A stretch of DNA of 64,000 nt from Spirosoma sp. (GTDB lineage: Bacteria > Bacteroidota > Bacteroidia > Cytophagales > Spirosomataceae): assembly GCF_026391055.1 (NCBI RefSeq), contig NZ_JAPLET010000030.1, positions 186,001 to 250,000 on the forward strand, given 5' to 3'. Positions 31,159 to 40,418 of the stretch are shown here, piece after piece (position 1 is the first letter of the stretch; every line of letters starts with the position of its first letter). The translations under genes were made by a program, and so were the position numbers. The notes beneath the pieces were generated by a model. That model did not search any database. It saw only the letters and a list, made by a program, of their open reading frames with translations, and was not told the origin of the DNA.

Positions 31159-33483
31159 ATGAACGTACGTTTTTACTTACCCATAAGTGTCCTTTTAGTT
31201 ATTAGTCAATTTGCGGCCGCTCAAGCCCCTAAACTCGTCCGGGGGCCCTATCTGCAGGTTGTCACCCCAACGTCGGTCGTCGTTCGCTGGCGTACCGATC
31301 AGCCAACAACGGGCCGGGTCTGGTTTGGCATATCGGCAAGCTCATTGACAGAGACCATCCGCGAATCGCAGCCAGCCCTTGAGCACAGCCTGACCCTCAC
31401 GGGCCTGCAATCTGCCACCCGGTATGCCTATGCCGTTGGCTTCGATGATACCCAACTAACAAATGGACCGGATTATTACGTAAAAACGGCGCTACCCGCC
31501 GGCGATACCAGACCTGTACGCTTATGGGCATTAGGCGATTTCGGCAACGGTTCGGAAAACCAGCGAAACGTCTATCAGGCTTATCAGAAGGCTACCGCCA
31601 ACCGCCCAGCCGACCTTTGGCTCTGGCTCGGCGATAACGCCTACTCATTCGGCTTTGAGGATGAATTTCAGCAGTATGTATTTTCCGTTTATCCACAAAC
31701 GTTACGCAACACACCACTTTTTATAACGCCCGGCAATCACGATTACGCTGATAGCGAAACCAACTTCAACGTTGCTTATTACAAGCTGTTTTCTTTCCCG
31801 GAAAAAGGCGAATCGGGTGGCGTTCCCTCCGATTCTAAGTCCTACTATTCGGCCGATTATGGCAATGTTCACCTCGTTTCGCTCGACTCGCAGGGCCGAC
31901 CGGATGGACAGTACCGGTTATATGATACTACCTCTTCTCAGGTACAGTGGTTAAAACGTGACCTGGCGGCCAATAAACTTCCGTGGACAATCGTCATTTT
32001 CCACCATCCCCCTTACAGCAAAGGCGGTCATAACTCCGATACGCAGCTGTCTATGAAACTACTCCGGGAAAATTTGACCCCAATTCTGGAACGATACGGT
32101 GTAGACCTGGTCCTTAACGGGCATAGCCATGGCTACGAACGAACTTACCGGATTAAAGGCCTTCGGGGTTTGGCCAATACGTTCGACAAAGCAGATCATA
32201 TCGCCGAGACGACAACGGGACGGTATGATGGCTCGCCCAACTCCTGCCCTATTCTCACCAAAGGCCAGGGTACCGTTTATATTGTTAATGGCTCTGGTGG
32301 TCAAGTTGGCGGGCAATCTCCCGGCTTTCCGCACCCGGCCACCGTATATAACAACACAACACTCGGAGGCTCGATGCTGCTGGACGTAACCGACAATCGG
32401 CTGGACGCTCAACTGGTCATGGCTGACGGCTCCGTGCAGGACAAGTTCACCATCATGAAAAATGTGAACAAAACACCCTCCTTAACGGCCGAATACGGCG
32501 ACACGCTTCAGCTGACAGCTTCCTGGATGGGCAACTACCGATGGCCGGACGGCAAGACCAGTCGAAGCATCCGGTATGTGGCCGACCAGTCGGGTACAAT
32601 TCCGATCGCCGTCACCGATGATCGCCAGTGCCTGACCGACCAATTTACCATCTCCGTACAGCAGCCGCCAAAATTGACAACCAAAATAGCGACCCCGGCT
32701 ACTTTTTGCGCCGGAAGTCCTGTTGCGTTCATCACTACGCTTGAAAACACGACCAAAGCTGGTAGCTGGCAATATGATGTGTTATTATCCGATGCTTCGG
32801 GAAACTTCACACCCGAACAGATCATTGGGTCAGGTACGTTAAGTGCCCTGAAAGCCACCCTGCCCATTGGCCTACTGCCCGGAACAGGGTATAAGTTGCG
32901 GATAAGACCGCGTGGCATTCCCTATGTTCAACTTGTTGCGAGCGATGTTTTCGCGGTAAAACCTGCCCCAACAGCGACCTTAACCGGCTCCACAACCGCG
33001 TTACAGGGACAATCGGTTTCACTAACAATCAACTTCACTGGTGATGGCCCCTGGCGGGGTAGCCTGTCGGACGGTACGACGTTTATAGGAGAGGTTAACC
33101 CGATGATTGTGACGCGTCAACCCGAGAAAACTACGCAGTATACAGTGACGCGTGTTGAGAATAGCTGTGGGGTAGGCACCGCATCGGGAGAGGCTACAAT
33201 AACTATACTTCTCCCAACGGCTGAACAACCGTTTGCAGGTGGCCAGTTGAACGTTTATCCTAATCCGGCTCATGAACTGGTCTTCGTTGAACTGGAAACA
33301 ACGCAAAAGAAAGATGTGAGCCTGACGCTGTTTAATGCACAGGGGCACTCTGTATTTCAAAAGCAGTTTGGGCGGGTTACGTCAATTTCTGAATCCATTC
33401 AACTACCCGCTGCGACGGGCGTGTACCTGCTCACCATTCAGGCTGGGCAAAGTAAGGTAATTAGGAAAATAGTGAAGCAGTAG
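31159..33483 (+). CDS. Secreted purple-acid-phosphatase-like metallophosphoesterase with T9SS tail
   Basis: I use the ATG at 31159 (MNVRFYLPISVLLVI, 774 aa); an in-frame GTG lies 15 nt upstream. A signal peptide ends near AAAQ. An N-terminal fibronectin-like domain (about 25-115) precedes a calcineurin-type metallophosphatase with GDFG (about 126), LGDNAY (about 157), GNHDY (about 192), FHHPPY and LNGHSHGYERTY, all the metal-ligand blocks. Ig-like repeats follow. The last about 75 residues (LNVYPNPAHE to IRKIVKQ) form a type IX secretion sorting domain. The enzyme should be released to or attached at the cell surface and scavenge phosphate. Substrate range is not evident. Confidence 0.93.
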   Translation: MNVRFYLPISVLLVISQFAAAQAPKLVRGPYLQVVTPTSVVVRWRTDQPTTGRVWFGISASSLTETIRESQPALEHSLTLTGLQSATRYAYAVGFDDTQLTNGPDYYVKTALPAGDTRPVRLWALGDFGNGSENQRNVYQAYQKATANRPADLWLWLGDNAYSFGFEDEFQQYVFSVYPQTLRNTPLFITPGNHDYADSETNFNVAYYKLFSFPEKGESGGVPSDSKSYYSADYGNVHLVSLDSQGRPDGQYRLYDTTSSQVQWLKRDLAANKLPWTIVIFHHPPYSKGGHNSDTQLSMKLLRENLTPILERYGVDLVLNGHSHGYERTYRIKGLRGLANTFDKADHIAETTTGRYDGSPNSCPILTKGQGTVYIVNGSGGQVGGQSPGFPHPATVYNNTTLGGSMLLDVTDNRLDAQLVMADGSVQDKFTIMKNVNKTPSLTAEYGDTLQLTASWMGNYRWPDGKTSRSIRYVADQSGTIPIAVTDDRQCLTDQFTISVQQPPKLTTKIATPATFCAGSPVAFITTLENTTKAGSWQYDVLLSDASGNFTPEQIIGSGTLSALKATLPIGLLPGTGYKLRIRPRGIPYVQLVASDVFAVKPAPTATLTGSTTALQGQSVSLTINFTGDGPWRGSLSDGTTFIGEVNPMIVTRQPEKTTQYTVTRVENSCGVGTASGEATITILLPTAEQPFAGGQLNVYPNPAHELVFVELETTQKKDVSLTLFNAQGHSVFQKQFGRVTSISESIQLPAATGVYLLTIQAGQSKVIRKIVKQ

Positions 33484-33500
33484 CCGTGTAATCGCGAACG

Positions 33501-33526
33501 CTGGCGCGGGCATTCGCCCGTGCCAG
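33501..33526. terminator. GC-rich hairpin between convergent phosphatase and menA
   Basis: Arms CTGGCGCGGGC and GCCCGTGCCAG (33501-33511, 33516-33526) pair with one mismatch and an ATTC loop. It lies in the 50-bp gap between two convergent stops. The motif GCTGGCGCGGG recurs near 50925 and 51050, so it belongs to a repeat family. Termination for either strand is inferred from position; the T-run is weak. Confidence 0.7.
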
Positions 33527-33533
33527 CAACTCT

Positions 33534-34430
33534 TTATAGAACCTGGCCGAGCCCGAATAGAATAACGAACAGCAGCGTGGTAAGGGCCAGCTGACCCAAC
33601 CGGGCGTTTAGCTCAACGGGGCGGTTGTGCGTGGCAACGGCGCGGCCATTCAGGAAAAATAACGGAAAAGCTAATACGTACAGGTATCCCAGCGCCGAAG
33701 CATCCGTAAAAAAGGAATAGATAAGCGCGCAGACCATACCGGCAATAAGTAACCCCCAGTGATAACGAATGGCGAGTGGCAGACCAAGCCGCGCCGGAAT
33801 GGACCGCTTACCCGTCATGGTATCGGTTTCGATATCGCGAATGTTGTTGATGTTCAGTACACCGGTGGCAAACAGGCCAACACTGGTAGCAGGAAGCAGT
33901 AACAGCGGGCTAAATGACAGGGTATATAAAAAATACGTGCCTAGTACCCCCACCCAACCAAAGAAAATGAGCACGGCAATGTCGCCGAAACCAGCGTAAC
34001 CGTATGGGCGTTTGCCATTGGTATACCCAATAGCCGCGGCAATGCTGAGCAATCCCAGCACGAAGAAAAACCAAAAGATCCTGGGTTCTACCGAATAAAA
34101 GGCAACAGACAGCAACCCGATTCCACACACTAGGGAGAGAACGGACATCAGGATTATGCCCCGGAGCATGGCCTCTTTAGTAATATCGCCGGTAGCAACA
34201 GCCCGGCGGGGGCCTACCCGCAACTCGGTATCTTTGCCCGAAACGGCATCGCCATAATCATTGGCAAAGTTGGATAGTATTTGCAGGAAAATCGTTGTCA
34301 GCGCAGCCAGTACAGCTATTTTCCAGTCGAAATGCTGGTTGGCGAAAGCCAGAAAACTGCCAAGAATAATACTGGCCAGGGCCAGCGGTAACGTACGCGG
34401 CCGGGCAGCCGCAATCCAGCTCTTCATCAT
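33534..34430 (-). CDS. menA: 1,4-dihydroxy-2-naphthoate prenyltransferase
   Basis: I start at the double ATG at 34430 (MMKSWIAAARPRTLPLALAS). The longer frame to 34496 is translated repeat sequence. The 298-residue product has about eight to nine membrane helices and both UbiA-type Asp motifs, ANDYGDAVSGKD and DIETDTMTGKRS. MenA attaches the prenyl chain to 1,4-dihydroxy-2-naphthoate in the inner membrane during menaquinone synthesis, the usual respiratory quinone of Bacteroidota. It follows the peroxidase gene across an inverted repeat, so cotranscription is uncertain. Confidence 0.93.
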   Translation of the reverse strand: MMKSWIAAARPRTLPLALASIILGSFLAFANQHFDWKIAVLAALTTIFLQILSNFANDYGDAVSGKDTELRVGPRRAVATGDITKEAMLRGIILMSVLSLVCGIGLLSVAFYSVEPRIFWFFFVLGLLSIAAAIGYTNGKRPYGYAGFGDIAVLIFFGWVGVLGTYFLYTLSFSPLLLLPATSVGLFATGVLNINNIRDIETDTMTGKRSIPARLGLPLAIRYHWGLLIAGMVCALIYSFFTDASALGYLYVLAFPLFFLNGRAVATHNRPVELNARLGQLALTTLLFVILFGLGQVL

Positions 34431-34437
34431 TTTGAAA

Positions 34438-34513
34438 AGCGAAAGAGCGAACGAGTGAAAAAGCGAAAAGCAGTATGTGGCTTTTCGCTTTTTCACTCGT
34501 TCGCTCTTTCGCT
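34438..34513. repeat. Perfect 34-bp inverted repeat between gpx and menA
   Basis: Arms 34438-34471 and 34480-34513 are exact reverse complements with an 8-nt loop. The arm is built from nearly repeating GCGAAAGAGCGAA / GTGAAAAAGCGAAAAG units. The right arm ends 1 bp before the gpx stop codon and the left arm begins 7 bp before the menA ATG. The hairpin would be one of the most stable in the window and may terminate or attenuate transcription between the two genes. Confidence 0.92.
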
Positions 34514-34514
34514 A

Positions 34515-35135
34515 TTAAATACCTACTGCTTTTTTAAACTCTTCATCAGTTGGCTTCACTTTCGATGCGAAGAAATTCGTCAGTTCGCCTTTTTCGTTGA
34601 TAACGTATTTGCAAAAGTTCCAGGTTGGTACCTTATCGTTCCAGCCGTTCATCGACTTGTCGGTCAGCCACTTGTATAAAGGAGCCTGGTCATCGCCCAG
34701 TACCGATACTTTCTCGAACATGGGGAAGGTTACACCGTAGTTCTTCTGGCAGAAGGTAGCGATTTCTTCGCTGCTGCCGGGCTCCTGGCTGCCAAAGTTA
34801 TTGGCAGGAAAGCCAAGCACGACAATCTTATTACCGTGTTCTTTGTAAAACTTCTCCCAGTCGGCGTACTGTGGGGTGAAACCACACTTCGAAGCGACGT
34901 TCAGGATAACAACCTTCTTGCCTTTGTAGGCTTTCAGGGCTACGGGCTTACCATCGAGTGAGTTTACAGTGAAATCATACAGACTTTTAGCGGGAGCAAC
35001 CGCATTGGCAGGGGCTGCAATGGCTTCACTTTTGTTACTGAAGATGCCTTTGACGAGTGTTGAAAGTGACATAAAACTGGTGAGGGTCGCAATCACTACG
35101 ACGCCGATTAAAGTAAAAACTAAATTCTTTTTCAT
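34515..35135 (-). CDS. Glutathione-peroxidase-family thiol peroxidase with N-terminal membrane anchor
   Basis: The 206-residue protein has an N-terminal hydrophobic segment (about 5-22) and a spacer before the peroxidase fold. The catalytic tetrad is present: Cys84 (NVASKCGFT), Gln117 (GSQEPG), Trp172 and Asn173 (PTWNFCKY). Cys128 in ATFCQ is at the position of the resolving cysteine of thioredoxin-using GPx enzymes. It should reduce hydroperoxides in the periplasm or at the membrane using thioredoxin-like partners. The anchor is an addition to the usual about 160-residue cytoplasmic form. Single gene, followed by a long inverted repeat. Confidence 0.93.
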   Translation of the reverse strand: MKKNLVFTLIGVVVIATLTSFMSLSTLVKGIFSNKSEAIAAPANAVAPAKSLYDFTVNSLDGKPVALKAYKGKKVVILNVASKCGFTPQYADWEKFYKEHGNKIVVLGFPANNFGSQEPGSSEEIATFCQKNYGVTFPMFEKVSVLGDDQAPLYKWLTDKSMNGWNDKVPTWNFCKYVINEKGELTNFFASKVKPTDEEFKKAVGI

Positions 35136-35202
35136 GGTTAGTTTTTCGTTTTGGTAGAATTTGGCAATAGTTATTTAAAAGTACTGAATTAGAACCGACT
35201 AA

Positions 35203-37002
35203 CTACATTTTCGATGGCACTTCTATGCCCAATAAACCCATTGCCTTACGAATAGTTTCACCAACCAGTTTCGATAAAACAAGGCGGCTGTGCAGCTTTA
35301 CCGAATCCGTTTCTTTCAGAATGGACAGCTTATCATAGAACTGATTGAATGTCTTCGCCAGATCGTATGCGTACTGAGCAATGTAAGACGGTGCATAAGC
35401 TGCTCCGGCTTCGGCAATCCGCTGTGGATATTGGCTCAGCATCAAGATTAGCTGCTGCTCAACGTCGTCTAACCCAGTGGCCATCACGGTACCGTCCAGC
35501 GTTACACCCGTTTCGGCAGCTTTTCGCAGGATGGACTGAATCCTGGCATGAACGTACTGAATATAAGGTCCCGTGTTTCCGTGCAAATCAACCGATTCGG
35601 CGGGGTTGAACTGCATCCGTTTCTGTGGGTCGACTTTCAGTAGGTAGTATTTCAGCGCTCCTAAGCCAAGCATCTGAAACAACGCTTTTTTCTCCTCGTC
35701 GCTGAACTCATCAAGCTTACCTTTAGCCGCTTCATCGGCCGCGTTCGATGCGGCATCCGTTGTCTCCTGAATCAAATCGTCCGCATCGACAACGGTACCC
35801 TCGCGGGATTTCATCTTGCCCGTTGGCAAGTCGACCATACCGTACGAGAGGTGATACAACCCATTGGCATAGGGACGACCTAACCGCCGAAGAATAGCGA
35901 ACAGCACATTGAAATGGTAATCCTGCTCATTACCCACCACCCAGATCTGGCGGTCGCTGCCAAAATCCTGAAATTTCAGATCTGTAGTACCAAGGTCCTG
36001 AGTTATATAAACGGATGTACCATCGCCCCGCAACACGAGTTTCTGGTCCAGCCCCTCTTCCGTCAGGTCAATCCAGACGGAGCCATCATCTTTACGATAA
36101 AAGACACCCTTCTGGATTCCCTCTTCAACAATTTCTTTGCCGAGCAGATAGGTGTTTGATTCGTAGTAAGTCTTGTCGAAGCTGACGCCAATGCTTTTGT
36201 AGGTAACGTCAAAACCGGCATATACCCAGTTGTTCAGTTGTTTCCAGAGCGCAACCGTTTCGAGGTCGCCCTGTTCCCAAAGGCGAAGCATATGCTGTAC
36301 TTCCTGCATGAGTGGCGCGGTCTTTTCGGCTACTTCTTTGGTAGTCCCCTGCGCCACCATCTCCTCGACCTGCACTTTGTACGCTTTGTCGAAGAGAACG
36401 TAGTATTTACCGATCAGGTGGTCGCCTTTGAGACCCGACGTTTCCGGCGTTTCCCATTGGCCCGACGCATCGCTGCCAAACATCCGGTAAGCCAGCATGG
36501 ATTTACAGATGTGTACGCCCCGGTCGTTGACAATACATGTTTTGACAACATCGTAGCCATTGGCTACCAGAATACGGCTCACCGAATCGCCCAGGAAGTT
36601 ATTTCGCAAATGCCCCAAGTGCAGCGGCTTGTTGGTGTTGGGCGACGAAAACTCAACCATCACCGACTGGCCTTTCGACGGCAGTGTACCGAACGAGGCA
36701 TCGGTGGCCATATCGTTCAATACCTCAACCCAGGCCGAATCGGCCAGGCTAATGTTCAAATAACCCTGTACGACGTTGAATTTGCTAACAACCGGGCTGT
36801 TTTCGACCAGCCAGTTGCCGATTGCCTGACCAATTTGGGCAGGTGCCTGACGAAGGAATTTGGTGTAAGGGAACGTAACGAAGGTGTACTGTCCTTCAAA
36901 TTCTTTTTTGGTGGGCGAAAGCTGCACCTCACCGGCATTGCCCGGATAGAGTTCGGCAATTGCCCGTGTAATATCGGCTTGTACGATTGACTGAGTATCC
37001 AT
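35203..37002 (-). CDS. argS: Arginyl-tRNA synthetase
   Basis: I use the ATG at 37002 (MDTQSIVQADITRAIAELYP, 599 aa); the frame extends further up but without family similarity. The HIGH-type motif is FSSPNTNKPLHLGHLRN. The KMSK-equivalent region is PTGKMKSREGTVVDADDL, which ArgRS enzymes carry instead of a canonical KMSKS. The C-terminal DALR anticodon domain ends LSKLVGETIRKAMGLLGIEV. It charges tRNA-Arg in the cytoplasm. Complete and unremarkable. Confidence 0.97.
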   Translation of the reverse strand: MDTQSIVQADITRAIAELYPGNAGEVQLSPTKKEFEGQYTFVTFPYTKFLRQAPAQIGQAIGNWLVENSPVVSKFNVVQGYLNISLADSAWVEVLNDMATDASFGTLPSKGQSVMVEFSSPNTNKPLHLGHLRNNFLGDSVSRILVANGYDVVKTCIVNDRGVHICKSMLAYRMFGSDASGQWETPETSGLKGDHLIGKYYVLFDKAYKVQVEEMVAQGTTKEVAEKTAPLMQEVQHMLRLWEQGDLETVALWKQLNNWVYAGFDVTYKSIGVSFDKTYYESNTYLLGKEIVEEGIQKGVFYRKDDGSVWIDLTEEGLDQKLVLRGDGTSVYITQDLGTTDLKFQDFGSDRQIWVVGNEQDYHFNVLFAILRRLGRPYANGLYHLSYGMVDLPTGKMKSREGTVVDADDLIQETTDAASNAADEAAKGKLDEFSDEEKKALFQMLGLGALKYYLLKVDPQKRMQFNPAESVDLHGNTGPYIQYVHARIQSILRKAAETGVTLDGTVMATGLDDVEQQLILMLSQYPQRIAEAGAAYAPSYIAQYAYDLAKTFNQFYDKLSILKETDSVKLHSRLVLSKLVGETIRKAMGLLGIEVPSKM

Positions 37003-37132
37003 TATCCGCAAAAGTACGAAATGTAACGTAAGTAGCGTGGCTGGAAAGACGCGTAGCCACACACCAGTTGTCAAATAATAACAGTCACGCTACTACCGGT
37101 TTCCATCGCTGTAGCGCACCGTCTGCGCTGCA

Positions 37133-39556
37133 TCAGGGCGTCAGCACTGTTGTACCTTCGGCAACAGTCTTGATTTTTTCCTTTGTAAAAAATACCGGGA
37201 AATAGCTGTTCTCGGCCCAGATCGGGAATAAATCGCCGTAATGCGGACTCTCGGGATTGCCGGACTGGCCGGGTGTGTTGATGCCCAGCGTTTTGTCCCA
37301 GTCCTCGGTATCCACCAAAATCCGGAAGGAGGCACCATGCGTCTGGTTGAGGTCGTTGCCCGTAGCATTCACCGTTTCGGCATAACCACCGCGTGACACG
37401 GGACCGAAGTTTATTTTTTGCCGCATGGCCTTATCGACCAGATTACTCATCGGGTGTGTGATGGTAATGTGTTTGTTTTTGCGCTGCCCGTACGACCAGT
37501 CGTCCATATCGGCCCCCAGTCGTTTGGTCAACTCTGCTACGGCCCGGTCCAAACAGGTCAGCAGCAAACTATCGCGGCCGGAGGTTGGCACGAGTAAGGC
37601 ATCGTAAACCCGCTTGGTAGGCAAAGTTTTAAAATACGGCTGGGCTACTTCAGGTACTTTTTCCTGATAAACAGCCTGCTTCAACTGGCCCTCCCAGGCT
37701 ACATAAATAGACGCTGCAACAGAATTGGGCGTCAGTTTGTAGTCCCACCGGCGGAGGTAACTAAGCGCCTGTTCGGTACGGTCGTTGAGCGACGCCAGAT
37801 TTTGCAATAACGGCACCAGTGTTCGGGCCGGAATGGATAGATAATCGGCCTGCAACGCCATAAAATCGACCATCGTTTTCCGGGTTCCGTCGTTTAGGAC
37901 TTCTTCAATACGATGCGCCCGCGAGGGGCTTGCCCAGGTCCAGCCAAGAGCATCCCGGTGCGGGTAGTTGGTGGCGGTCAGGTTATTGTTGGCCGTAGCC
38001 ACGTAGCCTTCGGGTGGGTTAAGTTTATTCGGCAACTGGTCGATGGGCAGAAAACCACTCCACTCGAACCGGCCGTCTCCCGGTACGGGTACCAGTCCTG
38101 TAAAGTTTTTCCGAATGGGAGCCAGCCCCACCGACTGCCAACCGATGGTGCCGGTTTTATCGGCCCAGATCATGTTTTCGCCCGGCACCCGACTGTACAG
38201 ACACGCTTTCCGAAACTCCATCCAGTTGCGGGCCTGATTCATACGTAAGCTGGCCAGATACGGCGCAGAACCGATCTCCAGCCCACCCGACCGAATGGCA
38301 TAGGCTTTGTGATGTTTCGCATCCTCAAACACTACCGGCCCGTGAAGGGTGTACTTGAGTATGGTAGTTACCGGCTTTCCGCCCTTTACGGGAATCGTTT
38401 CCGTAAAGGTTTTCATTGTTAACCAGCGATAGGTTGTCCCTTTGCCTTTATATCGGTACTGGTTTGGATTAGCGGGATTGGTTTCGTAGACGTATAAATC
38501 TTCGTTATCCGTCTCAAAAATGGTCAAGCCCCACGCGCCGTAGTCGTTATGCCCGATCGACACGCCTGGTAGCGTTGGCTCTCCGGCCCCAACCACATTC
38601 CAGCCCGGCGTGGATGCGCCCAGCGTGGATGCGCCCGGCGCATTGAGATGAACCCAGTAGCGCAGCGAAGGCGTTGACTGTGCCCGGTGCGGGTCATTGG
38701 CCAACATTGGATAGCCGCTGGCCGATTTATCACCCGAAATAACCCAGTTATTGGAGCCAACGTATTGTTTATCGGCCTCGAAACCTCGGTTTAGGCTGGC
38801 TTCATCCTCGTCGGCCTTTGTCGACTGCCCTCTGAATTTAAGCGGCAGACGGAACGCTTCGTAGAGTTCCAGAATTGGCTGAAATAGTTCGTCGCCGTTT
38901 ACATGAAGCGTCAGATCGGGTGCTGGAGACGTCGTGGTTGGCAAGGTCGATTGTGGGTGAAACCATTGCAGTTCGCGGAGTTTATCGGCACCAATCAAGT
39001 TGACCAGCCGCCCGTAGTTTAGCTCCTCCCGAACGTTATACATCAGTCCTTGATGGCGGCTGATAACGACTTCGGGCGTCCAGAAACCGGGTTTCGTATC
39101 GAGCACCCGAAACTCGAACGGTAGCTTTTCGGGCGTTTTCAGAATTTCGGTAACGTAAGCATTGATACCTGCCACAAACGCCTTTACAATCTGCGGCCCG
39201 TGCGGGTGATAATGCAGGAGTTCTTTATCAATGTCAGCGGGGGTCGCATTGGGCTTGTACCGAAACAGGCGGGTGCCGATGTCCCGCTTTATTTCCTGCG
39301 GGCCGAGCAGTTCGGCCACGGTTCCGGTAGCCTGCCGACGCCAGATTTCCAGTTGAAACAGCCGGTCCTGAGCCGCCGAATAGCCCTGGGCAAAGAACAG
39401 GTCGTGTTCATTTTTGGCATAGATATGATTGACACCCCACCGGTCACGAATAATTTCAACGGGCTGCCGTAGGCCAGCCGTGCGTATCGTTTGACTGGAT
39501 TGAGCCCGGCAATAAGCTGATGAAATGATAATAAGGAAAAGAAGTAGTTGACGCAT
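37133..39556 (-). CDS. Penicillin acylase family Ntn-hydrolase
   Basis: I use the ATG at 39556 (MRQLLLFLIIISSAYCRAQ, 807 aa), which gives a clean signal peptide; the longer frame does not. The alpha segment has EIIRDRWGVNHIYA and AQGYSAAQDRLFQLEIWRRQ. The autoproteolysis site is likely at GSNNWVISGDKSASG, where the serine becomes the N-terminal nucleophile of the beta chain. NDPHRAQSTPSLRYWVHL and TANNNLTATNYP follow. Periplasmic members cleave amides, including beta-lactams and acyl-homoserine lactones. The substrate here is unknown. Single gene. Confidence 0.92.
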   Translation of the reverse strand: MRQLLLFLIIISSAYCRAQSSQTIRTAGLRQPVEIIRDRWGVNHIYAKNEHDLFFAQGYSAAQDRLFQLEIWRRQATGTVAELLGPQEIKRDIGTRLFRYKPNATPADIDKELLHYHPHGPQIVKAFVAGINAYVTEILKTPEKLPFEFRVLDTKPGFWTPEVVISRHQGLMYNVREELNYGRLVNLIGADKLRELQWFHPQSTLPTTTSPAPDLTLHVNGDELFQPILELYEAFRLPLKFRGQSTKADEDEASLNRGFEADKQYVGSNNWVISGDKSASGYPMLANDPHRAQSTPSLRYWVHLNAPGASTLGASTPGWNVVGAGEPTLPGVSIGHNDYGAWGLTIFETDNEDLYVYETNPANPNQYRYKGKGTTYRWLTMKTFTETIPVKGGKPVTTILKYTLHGPVVFEDAKHHKAYAIRSGGLEIGSAPYLASLRMNQARNWMEFRKACLYSRVPGENMIWADKTGTIGWQSVGLAPIRKNFTGLVPVPGDGRFEWSGFLPIDQLPNKLNPPEGYVATANNNLTATNYPHRDALGWTWASPSRAHRIEEVLNDGTRKTMVDFMALQADYLSIPARTLVPLLQNLASLNDRTEQALSYLRRWDYKLTPNSVAASIYVAWEGQLKQAVYQEKVPEVAQPYFKTLPTKRVYDALLVPTSGRDSLLLTCLDRAVAELTKRLGADMDDWSYGQRKNKHITITHPMSNLVDKAMRQKINFGPVSRGGYAETVNATGNDLNQTHGASFRILVDTEDWDKTLGINTPGQSGNPESPHYGDLFPIWAENSYFPVFFTKEKIKTVAEGTTVLTP

Positions 39557-39764
39557 ACCCTTGCTTAATTTGTGAGTAAGATAGCCAACAATCGCCATTT
39601 GCAACGCGCTGAGGGAATTTTACGATGGTAACACAACTACGTAATCAGGCAGAGTAGGGTACATTTTATTGACCACAGAGTCCCTACAACGGCGGACTCT
39701 GTGGTTAAATTTCCTTATGTACTTATTTTGTCGTATCAATGCATAAAAAAAAGTCGAAAACGTA

Positions 39765-40286
39765 ATGAAAAACAGCTATTCTGCATTCGCTATCAGCTTT
39801 CTGGTGACGTTGACAGGCTGCTCGAACGTGTACATACAGTCCAATGTAAACCGGGAGGATAAGACGGACTTTACTCGCATTCTGGTGGTGTCGAACTTAA
39901 CCCGTGCCAACCCTACTTATCTGGCCTCGTTTCAAACGGCCTTTCCGCAAGGCTATCAGGTGTGCAGTGTATCGAACAGCCCGCTTTCATTCGATAGTCC
40001 GCAGGAGGCTATCCAAAAGCAGCAGCAAACTTGCCATAGTGAAGTGATGCTCACTATTGATTTCAGTCGGAATTATTTATCAGGATATGGAAAATACATT
40101 TCGTCGAACGATGAGCTATTGCTGCAATTGATCAACATTTCTAACGGAAAGCCCTTTTGGAAAGCGGTGGTCACGACAAGCGGAAGTAACGAAGTGCCAG
40201 CCAATAAGGTAGTTAACCAGCTTATTGAAGACGGGATCATTAAAGGAACCCTCCCTGGTCAGAAATACTACCGTTCCGATTATTAA
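39765..40286 (+). CDS. Hypothetical lipoprotein
   Basis: A 173-residue protein with a lipoprotein signal (VTLTGCS, Cys19). The mature part has FTRILVVSNLTRANPTYLA and a pattern of alternating strands and helices, with a final region NEVPANKVVNQLIEDGIIKG. I do not recognise a domain. It resembles small Bacteroidota envelope lipoproteins that bind or assemble other components. It ends before a long inverted repeat shared with the next convergent gene. Confidence 0.75.
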   Translation: MKNSYSAFAISFLVTLTGCSNVYIQSNVNREDKTDFTRILVVSNLTRANPTYLASFQTAFPQGYQVCSVSNSPLSFDSPQEAIQKQQQTCHSEVMLTIDFSRNYLSGYGKYISSNDELLLQLINISNGKPFWKAVVTTSGSNEVPANKVVNQLIEDGIIKGTLPGQKYYRSDY

Positions 40287-40343
40287 CAGGTCGGTATATG
40301 ACTGGCGATGGGCCGTTTCGTTTCAGAAGCCGGGCTCCTACAG

Positions 40344-40403
40344 CAAACATGAATCGTCCCGAAGCGTAGCTAGATCGCTATACTTCGGGACGATTCATGT
40401 TTG
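40344..40403. terminator. Inverted repeat between convergent genes at 40.3 kb
   Basis: Perfect 21-nt arms (40344-40364 and 40383-40403) enclose an 18-nt loop. It lies between the stops of the lipoprotein gene (40286) and the Lys/Ala-rich gene (40419) that converge on it. It is GC-moderate and lacks a long T-run, so rho-independent termination is likely but not certain. Confidence 0.8.
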
Positions 40404-40418
40404 TCGACTAGTTATACC

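Noticed and set aside
34427..34679. Small frames starting with MKKRKA on both strands
   Set aside because: The same start arises on both strands because it is the perfect inverted repeat being translated; not separate genes.
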